From: Actinophytocola algeriensis
GTDB lineage: Bacteria > Actinomycetota > Actinomycetes > Mycobacteriales > Pseudonocardiaceae
Assembly (NCBI RefSeq): GCF_014203735.1
Contig: NZ_JACHJQ010000003.1
Coordinates: 1,072,784-1,136,783 of the forward strand
Reading direction: 5' to 3'
Length of the DNA stretch: 64,000 nucleotides
Shown here piece after piece: positions 10,004 to 18,209 of the stretch (its first letter is position 1; every line of letters starts with the position of its first letter). The notes beneath the pieces were generated by a model. The model made no database searches. It saw nothing but the letters and a program-made list of their open reading frames with translations, and was not told where the DNA came from. The position numbers and the translations under genes are program-made.

Positions 10004-10915
10004 TCAGCCGATCGTCAGCTCCGTCGGCCGGGCGTACACGTCGACCATCGCGCCGTTGCGCAGCACCGTGACCGCCAGGTCGGTGCCGATGACCTCGGCG
10101 AACAGCTTGCGCTGGATGCCTTGTGCGTCACGGATCTGCTCGCGTGCCACGGTCAGGATCAGGTCGCCCTTCCGCAGCCCGGCGCGGTCCGCGGGCCCGC
10201 CCGTCACGACCTCGATCACCCGAAGACCGGCGCGCTGGCCCGTGCGCTCGGCGACGTCGTCCGGCAGTGGCGCGGGCATGCCGACCACGCCGAGGTACGC
10301 CCGCCGCACCCGGCCCTCGACCATCAGGGTGTCGATGATCCGCCTGGTCGTCGGGTTGATCGGGACCGCGAGGCCGAGGCCGAAACCCGCGACCGCCGTG
10401 TTGATCCCGACGACCCGGCCGTGCGAGTCCGCCAGCGCGCCACCCGAGTTGCCCGGGTTCAGCGCGGCGTCGGTCTGGATGACGTCCTCGATCACCCGTG
10501 CCGCCTGCCCCTGCCGCACCGGCAGCGACCGGCCCAGTGCGCTCACCACGCCCGCCGTCACCGAACCCGACAGGCCCAGCGGCGAACCGACCGCGACGAC
10601 CAGCTGGCCGACGACCAGGTCATCGGCGTTGCCCAGCTCGGCCGGGGCCGGGGCCGTGCGTGCGTGGAGCACCGCGAGGTCCGACAGCGCGTCCGAGCCG
10701 ATCACGTCGAACAGGGACTCCTCGCCGTCGGAGTAGGTCGCCTCCCCGCTCGACGAGCCGCCGACCACGTGGGCGTTCGTCAGCAGGTGCCCCTCTTCCG
10801 TGACGACCACCGCCGACCCGCCGCCGCGGGGCAGCGACACGCTCGCCACGTGGGGAGTCAGGGTCCTGGCCACCTCGCTCACCGTGCGCGAGTAGGGGTC
10901 AAGCTCGTCGGACAT
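10004..10915 (-). CDS. HtrA/DegP-like S1C serine protease with PDZ domain
   Basis: This 303-residue protein has the catalytic triad His49 (NAHVV), Asp79 (SDLAVL) and Ser157 (GNSGG), then a PDZ domain at about 205-290 with the binding loop YLGV. Unlike most HtrA proteins it has no signal peptide or membrane anchor; the N-terminus (MSDELDPYSRTV) is polar. It is therefore predicted to act in the cytoplasm, or else the true start lies elsewhere. ATG 10915 has no obvious longer in-frame alternative. It is on the same strand as the PLP lyase upstream, 73 bases away. Confidence 0.9.
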   Translation of the reverse strand: MSDELDPYSRTVSEVARTLTPHVASVSLPRGGGSAVVVTEEGHLLTNAHVVGGSSSGEATYSDGEESLFDVIGSDALSDLAVLHARTAPAPAELGNADDLVVGQLVVAVGSPLGLSGSVTAGVVSALGRSLPVRQGQAARVIEDVIQTDAALNPGNSGGALADSHGRVVGINTAVAGFGLGLAVPINPTTRRIIDTLMVEGRVRRAYLGVVGMPAPLPDDVAERTGQRAGLRVIEVVTGGPADRAGLRKGDLILTVAREQIRDAQGIQRKLFAEVIGTDLAVTVLRNGAMVDVYARPTELTIG

Positions 10916-10988
10916 GCACTCACCGCCAATTACACCGTTGCACGTACTACGAACTGTGCGCCGGTTCGTGTTTGTTCCGCGTTCGCCC

Positions 10989-11891
10989 TCAGCGGACGTC
11001 CGCGTTCGCGCCGGTGAGCACCGTCGCGACCGACCCGGCGTCGACGTGCGACAGCGCGGCCAGCCCCGCCGCGCCCGCCGGTTCCAGCAGCACGCCCAGG
11101 GTTTCGGCGGCCAGTGCCATGGCCGCGCGGAGTTCGTCGTCGGTCACGAGCACCATGTCGTCGACCAGCGCGCGCAACCGCGTCACCGCAACGGGCTCCG
11201 GCCGGCTGATCGTGATCCCGGCCGCGAACGCGTTCTCCTGCGGCACCGCCACCACCTCGCCGCGGCGCCAGCTCTCCACCAGCGCGGGCGCGGCCGCCGC
11301 GGCGACGCCCACGACCCGCACGTCCGGCCGCTTTTCCTTGAGCCAGCACGCGATTCCGCTGATCAGCGCGCCGTCGCCGACCTGGACCACGACCGTGTCG
11401 AACGACTCCGCCGCCAGCTCGACACCGACCGTGCCCGCGCCCTCGGCGATCGCGGGGTCGACGCCGTCGCTCAGGTACAGGCGGCTCGGATCGTCCGCCG
11501 CGTACGTCACCGCGGCCGCCTTCGCGTCACCGTCGACCCGGTGCACGACCGCGCCGGTCGCGGTCATCCGCGCGAGCTTCACCGGGGACGTCGCGGCCGG
11601 TACGAACACCTCCGCGCGCAGCCCGCGGCGCCGGGCCACGTAGCCGACGGCCTGCCCGAAGTTCCCGCCGGTCGACGAGCACACGACCGTCGAACCCGAG
11701 GGGAGCGCCGCGATCGCGAAGTCGGCGCCGCGGCCCTTGAAGCTGCGCAGCGGGTTCAGCGTCTCGACCTTCGTCAGCACGCGCTTGCCGAGCCGCGCGC
11801 TCAGCTGGTCGTCGACGTACTGCGGGGTGTTCCGGAAGAGCGGGTCGATTTCCGTTGCGGCGCGGGCGATCCGGTCGACGTCGAGGTCCAT
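10989..11891 (-). CDS. fold-type II PLP enzyme, threonine dehydratase/serine racemase-like
   Basis: This 300-residue protein belongs to the tryptophan-synthase-beta fold group. The PLP lysine is Lys52 in LRSFKGRG, followed by the substrate loop SSTGGNFGQAVG. The phosphate-cradle loop reads VGDGALISG instead of the usual GGGGLxxG, so one Gly is replaced. It should catalyse elimination or racemisation on Ser/Thr-like amino acids, but the exact reaction is unclear. It begins 10 bases after the def stop, which suggests a def-lyase operon, with the HtrA-like gene downstream. Confidence 0.8.
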   Translation of the reverse strand: MDLDVDRIARAATEIDPLFRNTPQYVDDQLSARLGKRVLTKVETLNPLRSFKGRGADFAIAALPSGSTVVCSSTGGNFGQAVGYVARRRGLRAEVFVPAATSPVKLARMTATGAVVHRVDGDAKAAAVTYAADDPSRLYLSDGVDPAIAEGAGTVGVELAAESFDTVVVQVGDGALISGIACWLKEKRPDVRVVGVAAAAAPALVESWRRGEVVAVPQENAFAAGITISRPEPVAVTRLRALVDDMVLVTDDELRAAMALAAETLGVLLEPAGAAGLAALSHVDAGSVATVLTGANADVR

Positions 11892-11901
11892 GGCCCCGAC
11901 G

Positions 11902-12471
11902 CTAGACCTCGGGCTCGTCCTCCTCGGCCGGGTTCCAGGACAGGCCCGGCCTGCCCCAGTCGTTGCGCTTGAGCATGCGTTTCGACTCCCTGCCGTACCG
12001 GCCGACGAGGCGGCTCAGGTACAGGAAGCCGTCGAGGTGGTCGGTCTCGTGCTGCAGGCAGCGCGCGAAGTAGCCGGTGCCCTCGACCTCGATCTGTTCG
12101 CCGTCGAGGTCCTGCCCGGTGACCTTGGCCCACTGCGCGCGGCCGGTCGGGAACGACTCGCCCGGCACGGACAGGCAGCCCTCGAGGTCCTTGTCCGGGT
12201 CGGGCATGGTCTCGGGCCGCTCGGAGGTGTCGAGCACGGGGTTCACGATCACGCCGCGGTGCCGCACGCCCTCGTCGTCGGGGCAGTCGTACACGAACAC
12301 GCGCAGGTCGATGCCGATCTGGTTGGCCGCGAGGCCGACACCGCGGGCTGCCGCCATGGTCTCGAACATGTCGTCGACCAGCGTGCGCAGCTCGTCGTCG
12401 AACTTGTCGATCTTGCGGACGGGGTGGTGCAGCACGGGGTCGCCGGCGATCCGGATGGGGTGAACGGCCAT
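11902..12471 (-). CDS. def: peptide deformylase
   Basis: This 189-residue metalloprotease removes the formyl group from nascent N-termini. All three motifs are present: [10 protein letters not shown] (44-53), EGCLSVPG with metal ligand Cys99, and QHETDHLDG with ligands His141 and His145 and catalytic Glu142. ATG 12471 gives the family length. It is divergent from the DUF3263 gene across 60 bases, the same arrangement as Rv0429c/Rv0430 in M. tuberculosis. Confidence 0.96.
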   Translation of the reverse strand: MAVHPIRIAGDPVLHHPVRKIDKFDDELRTLVDDMFETMAAARGVGLAANQIGIDLRVFVYDCPDDEGVRHRGVIVNPVLDTSERPETMPDPDKDLEGCLSVPGESFPTGRAQWAKVTGQDLDGEQIEVEGTGYFARCLQHETDHLDGFLYLSRLVGRYGRESKRMLKRNDWGRPGLSWNPAEEDEPEV

Positions 12472-12531
12472 GGCCGAACTGTAGCCAAACCGGGTGCGTT
12501 GTCCCGGCGGGGACAGCGGTAGCGTGATGTA

Positions 12532-12900
12532 ATGGCACCCGGAAATCACACGCGTGTGATTCCGTTGAGGACCGACCTGGTGGCGAGGAGCCAGATGGAC
12601 GCCGCGGAGTTGCCGGCAGAGCCCGCTGGAGGCCTGCCCGCAGCCGGTGAGCTGACGCAACGCGAGCGGGAGATCCTCGCGTTCGAGCGCCAGTGGTGGA
12701 AGTACGCGGGCGCCAAGGAACAGGCGATCCGTGAGCTGTTCGACATGTCGCCCACGCGGTACTACCAGCTGGTCAACCGGCTGATCGACAAGAGCGAGGC
12801 GCTCGAGGCCGACCCGATGCTGGTCAAGCGGCTGCGCAGGCTGCGGTCCGGCAGGCAGCGCGCACGCATGGCGCCGAGGCTGGGTGCCGAGCGGCAATGA
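12532..12900 (+). CDS. DUF3263 family helix-turn-helix-like protein
   Basis: This 122-residue basic protein has the DUF3263 core at about 40-95 ([20 protein letters not shown], then [15 protein letters not shown]), which looks like a small DNA-binding domain. Its C-terminus is Arg-rich. The function is unknown; it may be a regulator. Its stop overlaps the start of the LytR_C gene as ATGA (12897-12900), so the two are co-translated, as in Rv0430-Rv0431. The first 20 residues are poorly conserved in character, so a later start is possible. Confidence 0.85.
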   Translation: MAPGNHTRVIPLRTDLVARSQMDAAELPAEPAGGLPAAGELTQREREILAFERQWWKYAGAKEQAIRELFDMSPTRYYQLVNRLIDKSEALEADPMLVKRLRRLRSGRQRARMAPRLGAERQ

Positions 12901-13523
12901 CCTCGCCCGAATCCGGTTCGACGCGCCCACTGCGGGTCGCGGGCGTCGCGCTGCTCGGCGTGGCGACGATCGCCCTGATCATCGGCCTGATCACCATGTT
13001 CGGCAGCAACGGCGACGGCCGCGCCGACGGCGGCGAGGAACGCCCGCCCGAGCCCACGACGACGACTAGTTCCTCCGTACCGCCCGGCAACCCGCCGTCG
13101 TCCGCGTCGACGTCGAAGTCCGTGCCGCCGACGACATCATCCTCGTCGCCCACGACCACCACCACGACGACGCAGACCCGCCCGCCGGGCGACGGCAACG
13201 GTGAGCCCGAGAAGTCGGTCCCGGTGCGGGTGCTGAACAACAGCAAGATCAAGGGTCTGGCCGCCACCGCGGGCGACGACCTGAAGGCGAACGGCTGGCA
13301 GGTCGTGGAGGTCGGCAACTACTCGGCGAGCAACCTGCCGGAGACGACGGTGTTCTACCGCCCCGGCACGGATGAGGAAGCCGCGGCGCGAGCGCTGGCG
13401 TCGGCGTTCGGCCTGGCGGTCGAGCCCCGCATCGACACGCTGGCCGACCTCCCGCCGAGCGTGATCGTCGTGGTGACCAACGACTACGCCGACAACGACG
13501 GCGACGGCAAGAACGAAGGCTGA
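12897..13523 (+). CDS. membrane-anchored LytR C-terminal domain protein
   Basis: This 208-residue protein has a short cytoplasmic N-terminus, one transmembrane helix at about 13-36, and a Thr/Ser/Pro-rich linker (45-100). An extracytoplasmic LytR_C domain follows ([16 protein letters not shown] onward). The domain is found attached to LCP wall-ligating enzymes, but no LCP catalytic domain is present here. A cell-envelope role is inferred. It is translationally coupled to the DUF3263 gene and followed by a hairpin shared with the convergent cpa gene. Confidence 0.88.
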   Translation: MTSPESGSTRPLRVAGVALLGVATIALIIGLITMFGSNGDGRADGGEERPPEPTTTTSSSVPPGNPPSSASTSKSVPPTTSSSSPTTTTTTTQTRPPGDGNGEPEKSVPVRVLNNSKIKGLAATAGDDLKANGWQVVEVGNYSASNLPETTVFYRPGTDEEAAARALASAFGLAVEPRIDTLADLPPSVIVVVTNDYADNDGDGKNEG

Positions 13524-13525
13524 CC

Positions 13526-13564
13526 CGCGAGTCCGACCGGCGCGACTTGTGGGCCGGACTCGCG
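13526..13564. terminator. hairpin between convergent LytR_C and cpa genes
   Basis: The 10-bp arms CGCGAGTCCG and CGGACTCGCG flank a 19-base loop that holds a further GGC/GCC pairing. It lies in the 51-bp gap between two converging genes, so it can terminate transcription in both directions. Confidence 0.6.
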
Positions 13565-13574
13565 AGGTCCTGGG

Positions 13575-15791
13575 TCAGCGGGACTTCGCGTACGCCTCCA
13601 GTGACGCCAGCTGTGCCGGATCCAGGCTTGCCCGCACCGAGTCGCGGGCCCTCGCCACGTGCGCCGCCGTCACCTCCGCCGCTTCCAGCGACTCGCGCAT
13701 CGCCGTCAGCGCCGCCTCCCGGACCAGCGCGGCGCAGTCCGCCGCCGAGTAGCCGTCCAGGGATGCCGCCAGCTCCGCCAGGTTCACGTCCGGCGCCAGC
13801 GGTGTGTTGCGCGCCGCTGCCTTCAGGATGTCCGTGCGGGCGTCCGCGTCCGGCGGTGGCACGTACACCAGGCGCTCCAGGCGGCCCGGCCGCAGCAGCG
13901 CCGGGTCGATCAGCTCCGGGCGGTTCGTCGCGCCGAGGACCACCACGTCGCGCATGGGTTCCACGCCGTCCAGTTCGGTCAGCAGCGCGGCCACCACTCG
14001 GTCGGCCACCCCGGAGTCCGACGACTGGCCGCGTCGTGGCGCCAACGCGTCGACCTCGTCCAGGAACACCATCGCCGGTGCCGCCTCCGCCGCCCGGCGG
14101 AACAGCTCACGCACGGCACGCTCGGACTCGCCGACCCACTTGTCCATCAGCTCGGCGCCCTTGACCGCGATCACGTTCAGCTGACCTGTTCCCGCCAGCG
14201 CCCGCACCAGGAACGTCTTGCCGCACCCCGGCGGCCCGTACAGCAGCACGCCCCTCGGCGGCTCCACCCCCAACCGCGCGAACGAGTCCGGGTACCGCAG
14301 TGGCCACAGCACCGTCTCCTCGAGCGACTGCTTGACCTCCTTCATGTCGCCGACCTGGTCGAGCGTCAGGCCACCGGTCTGCAGGTTGTCCGAAGTGGAC
14401 AGCGAGGTCGGGCGGACCGTGGACAGGGCGTCCGTCAGGTCCGCGAAGGTGATCGCGGCCGCTGCCCGGACCGCTGCCCGGACCGCGGCCTCGCGGCGCA
14501 GGGCGATCAGGTCCGCCGCCACGAAGCCCGGGGTGCGTTCCGACAACACCCCGAAGTCCACATCGGACTCGACCGGCACGTCGCGCAGCAGTACGCGCAG
14601 CAGGTCCACCCTGGTGCGCGCGTCCGGCAGCGGCACCGACACCGAACGGTCCAGCAGGTCCACCCCCCGCACGCGCGGGTCGACCGCCTCCGGGTGCGCG
14701 GAGGTCGCCACCACCGCGAAGCCCGGGTTGCGCACCGCCGCGCGCAGCGTCTCGATCACCACCGTCGCGATCGGCGGGGGACTGGTGGCGGGCAGCAGGG
14801 CGTCGATGTCGGTGAGCAACAGCACCGCCGGGGTGCGGGACGTCGCCGACTCGATCGCCGCCGACAGCCTCGCCGCGCCCGCGTTCGGTTCGAGCGCGGC
14901 CAGCGTCGGTGCCGCCAGCTCCACGACCTCGGCCTCCGCCGCGTGCGCCACCGAGCGCACCACCGTCGCCTTGCCGACCCCTTCCGGGCCGGTCAGCAGC
15001 ACGCCGAGCTGCGCGGTCGTACCGAGCGCGGTCAGCAGCTCCGGCCGCTTGAACGCCAGGTCGAACCACTCCGTCAGCCGGTCCGTCGCGTCCTTCGCGC
15101 CGATGAGGTCGCACACCGGCGGCGGGGCCGCCGACGGCACCACGACCGGATCCACGTCCACCTGCTGCGGCTCCGGCAGCACCACCGAACCACCGGGGCC
15201 CGCCAGCGCCGCCGCGGCCGCGGGCTCACCCGTGCGGGCACCGTCGCGCCAGCCGACCACAGTGGACGGATGGACGGCGACCGCACCCGATGGCTCGCTC
15301 GCGGTGACGGTCAGCAGCTCGTTCGTCCACGTCATGCCGATCGCGCGGGACAGGGTGCCGCGCACCGCGGTCACGTCGGAGCCCGGCGCGGGCGCCAGGT
15401 CCTGCGGCAGCAGGGACACCGCGTCGCCGACGGTCAGGATCTTGCCGGTCAGCGCGAGGCGCACGGTCTCCGGCGACAGCGACGCCGCCGCGAGACGGGA
15501 CCCGGACAGCGTCAGGGTCCGGGCGGGCGCCACCTCGGCGGGGGCCACGACGACCTCGCCGCCCTCGGTCACGCCGATGTTCGACATCGTGATGTCGTCG
15601 AGCAGCACCACGCCGGGCGGGCCGTCGCCCTCGGCGGCCAGCGCGGCGCTCACCCGGGCGCCGGTCAGCCGCACACCCGCCCACGGTTCGAGGCCCAGCG
15701 CGTCCAGCACCTCCGGGTGCAGCCGCACCACCCCGCGCCGCGAGTCGAGCGCCGACGGGGACAGCCGGACGGTGAGCGTGATCTCTGGCAT
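13575..15791 (-). CDS. cpa: Cdc48-like AAA+ ATPase (Cpa type)
   Basis: This 738-residue protein has a double-psi-barrel-like N-domain (1-210) and two AAA modules. D2 is canonical: Walker A GPPGCGKT (519-526), Walker B MVFLDEVD (574-581) and the second region of homology ATNRPELIDPALLRPGRLER. D1 is degenerate: Walker A GPEGVGKA (268-275) is fair, but Walker B reads LLLTDIDAL, without the D-E pair. D1 probably binds but hydrolyses ATP poorly. The family (Rv0435c; Cdc48-like protein of actinobacteria) has been described as a partner of the actinobacterial 20S proteasome. Order with pssA and psd is conserved. The gap to pssA is filled by a 31-bp tandem array. Confidence 0.9.
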   Translation of the reverse strand: MPEITLTVRLSPSALDSRRGVVRLHPEVLDALGLEPWAGVRLTGARVSAALAAEGDGPPGVVLLDDITMSNIGVTEGGEVVVAPAEVAPARTLTLSGSRLAAASLSPETVRLALTGKILTVGDAVSLLPQDLAPAPGSDVTAVRGTLSRAIGMTWTNELLTVTASEPSGAVAVHPSTVVGWRDGARTGEPAAAAALAGPGGSVVLPEPQQVDVDPVVVPSAAPPPVCDLIGAKDATDRLTEWFDLAFKRPELLTALGTTAQLGVLLTGPEGVGKATVVRSVAHAAEAEVVELAAPTLAALEPNAGAARLSAAIESATSRTPAVLLLTDIDALLPATSPPPIATVVIETLRAAVRNPGFAVVATSAHPEAVDPRVRGVDLLDRSVSVPLPDARTRVDLLRVLLRDVPVESDVDFGVLSERTPGFVAADLIALRREAAVRAAVRAAAAITFADLTDALSTVRPTSLSTSDNLQTGGLTLDQVGDMKEVKQSLEETVLWPLRYPDSFARLGVEPPRGVLLYGPPGCGKTFLVRALAGTGQLNVIAVKGAELMDKWVGESERAVRELFRRAAEAAPAMVFLDEVDALAPRRGQSSDSGVADRVVAALLTELDGVEPMRDVVVLGATNRPELIDPALLRPGRLERLVYVPPPDADARTDILKAAARNTPLAPDVNLAELAASLDGYSAADCAALVREAALTAMRESLEAAEVTAAHVARARDSVRASLDPAQLASLEAYAKSR

Positions 15792-15805
15792 GGGTCAGAC
15801 ATTAC

Positions 15806-15957
15806 TGAGCGGAGCTTGCGGAGCGAACAGTGCCGCTGAGCGGAGCTTGCGGAGCGAACAGTGCCGCTGAGCGGAGCTTGCGGAGCGAACAGTGATGCTG
15901 AGCGGAGCTTGCGGAGCGAACAGTGCCGCTGAGCGGAGCTTGCGGGAGCGAACGGCG
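15806..15957. repeat. five-copy 31-bp tandem array between cpa and pssA
   Basis: Copies start at 15806, 15837, 15868, 15899 and 15930, each 31 bases. The consensus is TGAGCGGAGCTTGCGGAGCG followed by AACAGTGCCGC. Copy 3 has one changed base pair of positions (GATGC for GCCGC). Copy 5 has an extra G and a diverged tail. The array fills the whole cpa-pssA gap except the 14 bases next to the cpa start. There are no unique spacers, so it is not CRISPR. The core matches the thiC-thiD duplication, but in the opposite orientation relative to transcription. Confidence 0.95.
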
Positions 15958-16977
15958 CTACTGGTCGTCGCGCCTGCTGGTGGGTGGCCTGGACTGGTTG
16001 CGCCGCAGGCCGATCCGCCGCCAGTTGCGGCCGCGCACCGCGCCGCGGCGCATGCGGGTCGCGTCGGTGGGCAGCGCCACCGAGCGCACGTTGTTGTCGC
16101 CGCCGCGGCGCGACCACGCCGCGCGGGCGGCGCCCGCGACCCGCCGCATCGGCGGCCGCAGCCCGAGCCGCCGTCCCGCACCGTGGGCGCGGCGGATGGC
16201 GCGCCGTTCCTTCGGCGGCACCTCCCACGCCTCGGGGTGGTTGGCGAGCCAGTGGTTGCGGCGCACCGCGTACGGGATGTGCAGCAGGTACACCAGCAGC
16301 GCCGCGGCCAGCGCCAGCATCGGGTAGGTGATCACGGCCGCGGCGAGCAGTCCGGTGAGCACCAGCAGCGGCGCGACCGCCTTCGCGGGCACCTTGATCG
16401 TCTTGAGCGACAGCGTCGGGATGCGGCTGATCAGCAGCGCGGCGATCGCGACCGTCCACACCATCACCACGGCGTCGGTGTTCCACCAGCCGTCGCGGCC
16501 GATCTGCAGCGTCAGGATCAGCGGCAGCAGCGCCGACAGACCACCGGCGGGCGCGGGTACGCCGACGAAGAACTCCCTGGCGTACGGCGGTTGTTCGGTG
16601 TCGTCGAGCAGCGTGTTGAACCGCGCGAGCCGAAGGATGATGCACACCGCGAACACCAGCGTGACGACCCAGCCGACTCTGTTGCCCTGGAACTGCCACA
16701 CGTACAGCACGAGCGCGGGCGCGACGCCGAACGAGATCGCGTCGGCGAGCGAGTCCAGCTCGGCGCCCATCTTGCTGGTGGCGTCGAGCAGGCGCGCGAT
16801 GCGGCCGTCGAGGCTGTCGAGCACCGCGGCGACCGCGATGGCCGCGATCGCCGCCTGGAACTGCTTGGCCAGCGCGAACTGGACCGCGGAGAGGCCCGCG
16901 CACATGGCCAGCACGGTGATGGCGTTCGGCAGCACCCGAACACCCGCGGACGCACGGCCCACGACGCGGCCTGCCAC
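15958..16977 (-). CDS. pssA: CDP-diacylglycerol-serine O-phosphatidyltransferase
   Basis: This 339-residue integral membrane enzyme makes phosphatidylserine. The CDP-alcohol phosphotransferase motif is clear at about 57-80: DG in SLDGRIAR, then 8 residues to G, with the two closing Asp in GAELDSLAD. About seven hydrophobic helices follow. The last 100 residues are a basic Arg-rich cytoplasmic tail, longer than in many PssA proteins. The GTG start directly follows the psd stop (TGA-GTG), so it is translated right after psd. Product flow psd/pssA gives phosphatidylethanolamine. Confidence 0.93.
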   Translation of the reverse strand: MAGRVVGRASAGVRVLPNAITVLAMCAGLSAVQFALAKQFQAAIAAIAVAAVLDSLDGRIARLLDATSKMGAELDSLADAISFGVAPALVLYVWQFQGNRVGWVVTLVFAVCIILRLARFNTLLDDTEQPPYAREFFVGVPAPAGGLSALLPLILTLQIGRDGWWNTDAVVMVWTVAIAALLISRIPTLSLKTIKVPAKAVAPLLVLTGLLAAAVITYPMLALAAALLVYLLHIPYAVRRNHWLANHPEAWEVPPKERRAIRRAHGAGRRLGLRPPMRRVAGAARAAWSRRGGDNNVRSVALPTDATRMRRGAVRGRNWRRIGLRRNQSRPPTSRRDDQ

Positions 16978-17700
16978 TCAGCCCTCCGGCAGTTCGGCGA
17001 GGACGGTCTCGCCACCGATGGTGCGCTGGCCCGGCTCGACCAGCACCTTCGAGTCGACCGGGACGTAGATGTCCACCCGCGAGCCGAAGCGGATCAGCCC
17101 GTAGGTGTCGCCGACGGTGACCTTCTCACCCTCCGTGACCTGGCACACGATCCGCCGTGCGATCAGCCCGGCGATCTGCACGACCACGACCTCGGTGCCT
17201 CCTGGGCCGTGGTCGGTGGTGAGCAGCAGCGAGTTGCGCTCGTTGTCCTCGCTGGCCTTGTCCAGGTCGGCGGAGAGGAACTTGCCCGGCTTGTACACCG
17301 CGCGGGTGACGACACCGGACACCGGCGCGCGCTGGACGTGCACGTCGAACACGGACAGGAACACCGAGATCCGCAGGCGTTCACCGGCGGGCAGGTCCAG
17401 CTCGGGCGGTGGCTCGGCCAGCACGACGTGCGACACGGCACCGTCGGCGGCGGCCACGACCAGGCCGGGGCGGGTGGGGGAGACGCGCTTGGGCTCGCGG
17501 AAGAACCAGGCGACGGCGCCGGCCAGCACGAAGCCGACCACGCCGAGTCGCCGGGACAGGCGGCGCAGCAGGAACGCGGCACCGGCGGCGCCGAGCGCGA
17601 ACGGGCGGCCTGCCGGGTGCATCGGTGGTACGACACTCCTGGTCAGGGCCATGAGGTGGGCGAGTCGGCCCGAATCGGGGCCTTCTTTGGATTCGGTCAT
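16978..17700 (-). CDS. psd: phosphatidylserine decarboxylase
   Basis: This enzyme of about 240 residues converts phosphatidylserine to phosphatidylethanolamine. After a short basic N-terminus there is one hydrophobic helix (VVGFVLAGAVAWFF). The catalytic domain follows, with SVFDVHVQRAPVSG (His/Asp region) and the self-cleavage site FGSRVDIY, where Gly-Ser splits to form the pyruvoyl group. I chose ATG 17700 (MTESKEG); ATG 17712 and longer starts are open but lack a well-spaced ribosome site. It is the first gene of psd-pssA-(array)-cpa. Confidence 0.92.
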   Translation of the reverse strand: MTESKEGPDSGRLAHLMALTRSVVPPMHPAGRPFALGAAGAAFLLRRLSRRLGVVGFVLAGAVAWFFREPKRVSPTRPGLVVAAADGAVSHVVLAEPPPELDLPAGERLRISVFLSVFDVHVQRAPVSGVVTRAVYKPGKFLSADLDKASEDNERNSLLLTTDHGPGGTEVVVVQIAGLIARRIVCQVTEGEKVTVGDTYGLIRFGSRVDIYVPVDSKVLVEPGQRTIGGETVLAELPEG

Positions 17701-17911
17701 CAACCGGGACATTCCTCGCAAACGGGTGCGGTTCTGTACGCACCACGCTACGCCGGTCGCGGAGGGTGACCTCAGGGGAGACCCGCACCGGCCGACCGTG
17801 CACCCCCCGACGACGTGCACGAGCCGGCCGGCTGGGCCAAGCTTTCATGAGCGCACCGGCAGTGTATGCCCGGGCACTCGAAGTGAGCAATAGCCGAAAG
17901 TGCGTCTCCGG

Positions 17912-18199
17912 TTACGGACGGTTGCCGGATGACCTGCGCGCGATCGCCTGGACCAGCTGCAGCACGGCCAGGAGCACGATCGCGCCGAGGGCCGCCACAC
18001 CCATGCTCGGAAGATCGAAGTCCCAGGTCTTCTCCTGGCCGGTGAACGCCCGGTAGAGCAGTCCGCCGAGCGCCGCTCCCACGACGCCGACGATGATGCT
18101 GACCAGGCAACCCTGCGGCCGCCGGTACTTCCCGCCGACGACGACGTTGGCGACCCAGCCGACGATGGCCCCGAACACGATCCACGCGATGAACCCCAC
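17912..18199 (-). CDS. GlsB/YeaQ/YmgE family small membrane protein
   Basis: This protein of about 95 residues has three hydrophobic segments and the transglycosylase-associated/GlsB pattern (IAWIVFGAIVGWVAN, then GCLVSIIVGVVGAALGG). The family is linked to envelope or acid stress; its biochemical role is unknown. GTG 18199 (MGFIAW) is chosen because it starts the first helix as in relatives and follows the moeA stop by 10 bases. An upstream start at 18250 would overlap moeA. Confidence 0.85.
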   Translation of the reverse strand: MGFIAWIVFGAIVGWVANVVVGGKYRRPQGCLVSIIVGVVGAALGGLLYRAFTGQEKTWDFDLPSMGVAALGAIVLLAVLQLVQAIARRSSGNRP

Positions 18200-18209
18200 G
18201 GGACCGAGC

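Noticed and set aside
15806..15957. Possible CRISPR array
   Set aside because: The 31-bp units are contiguous with no unique spacers, and no cas genes are in the window.
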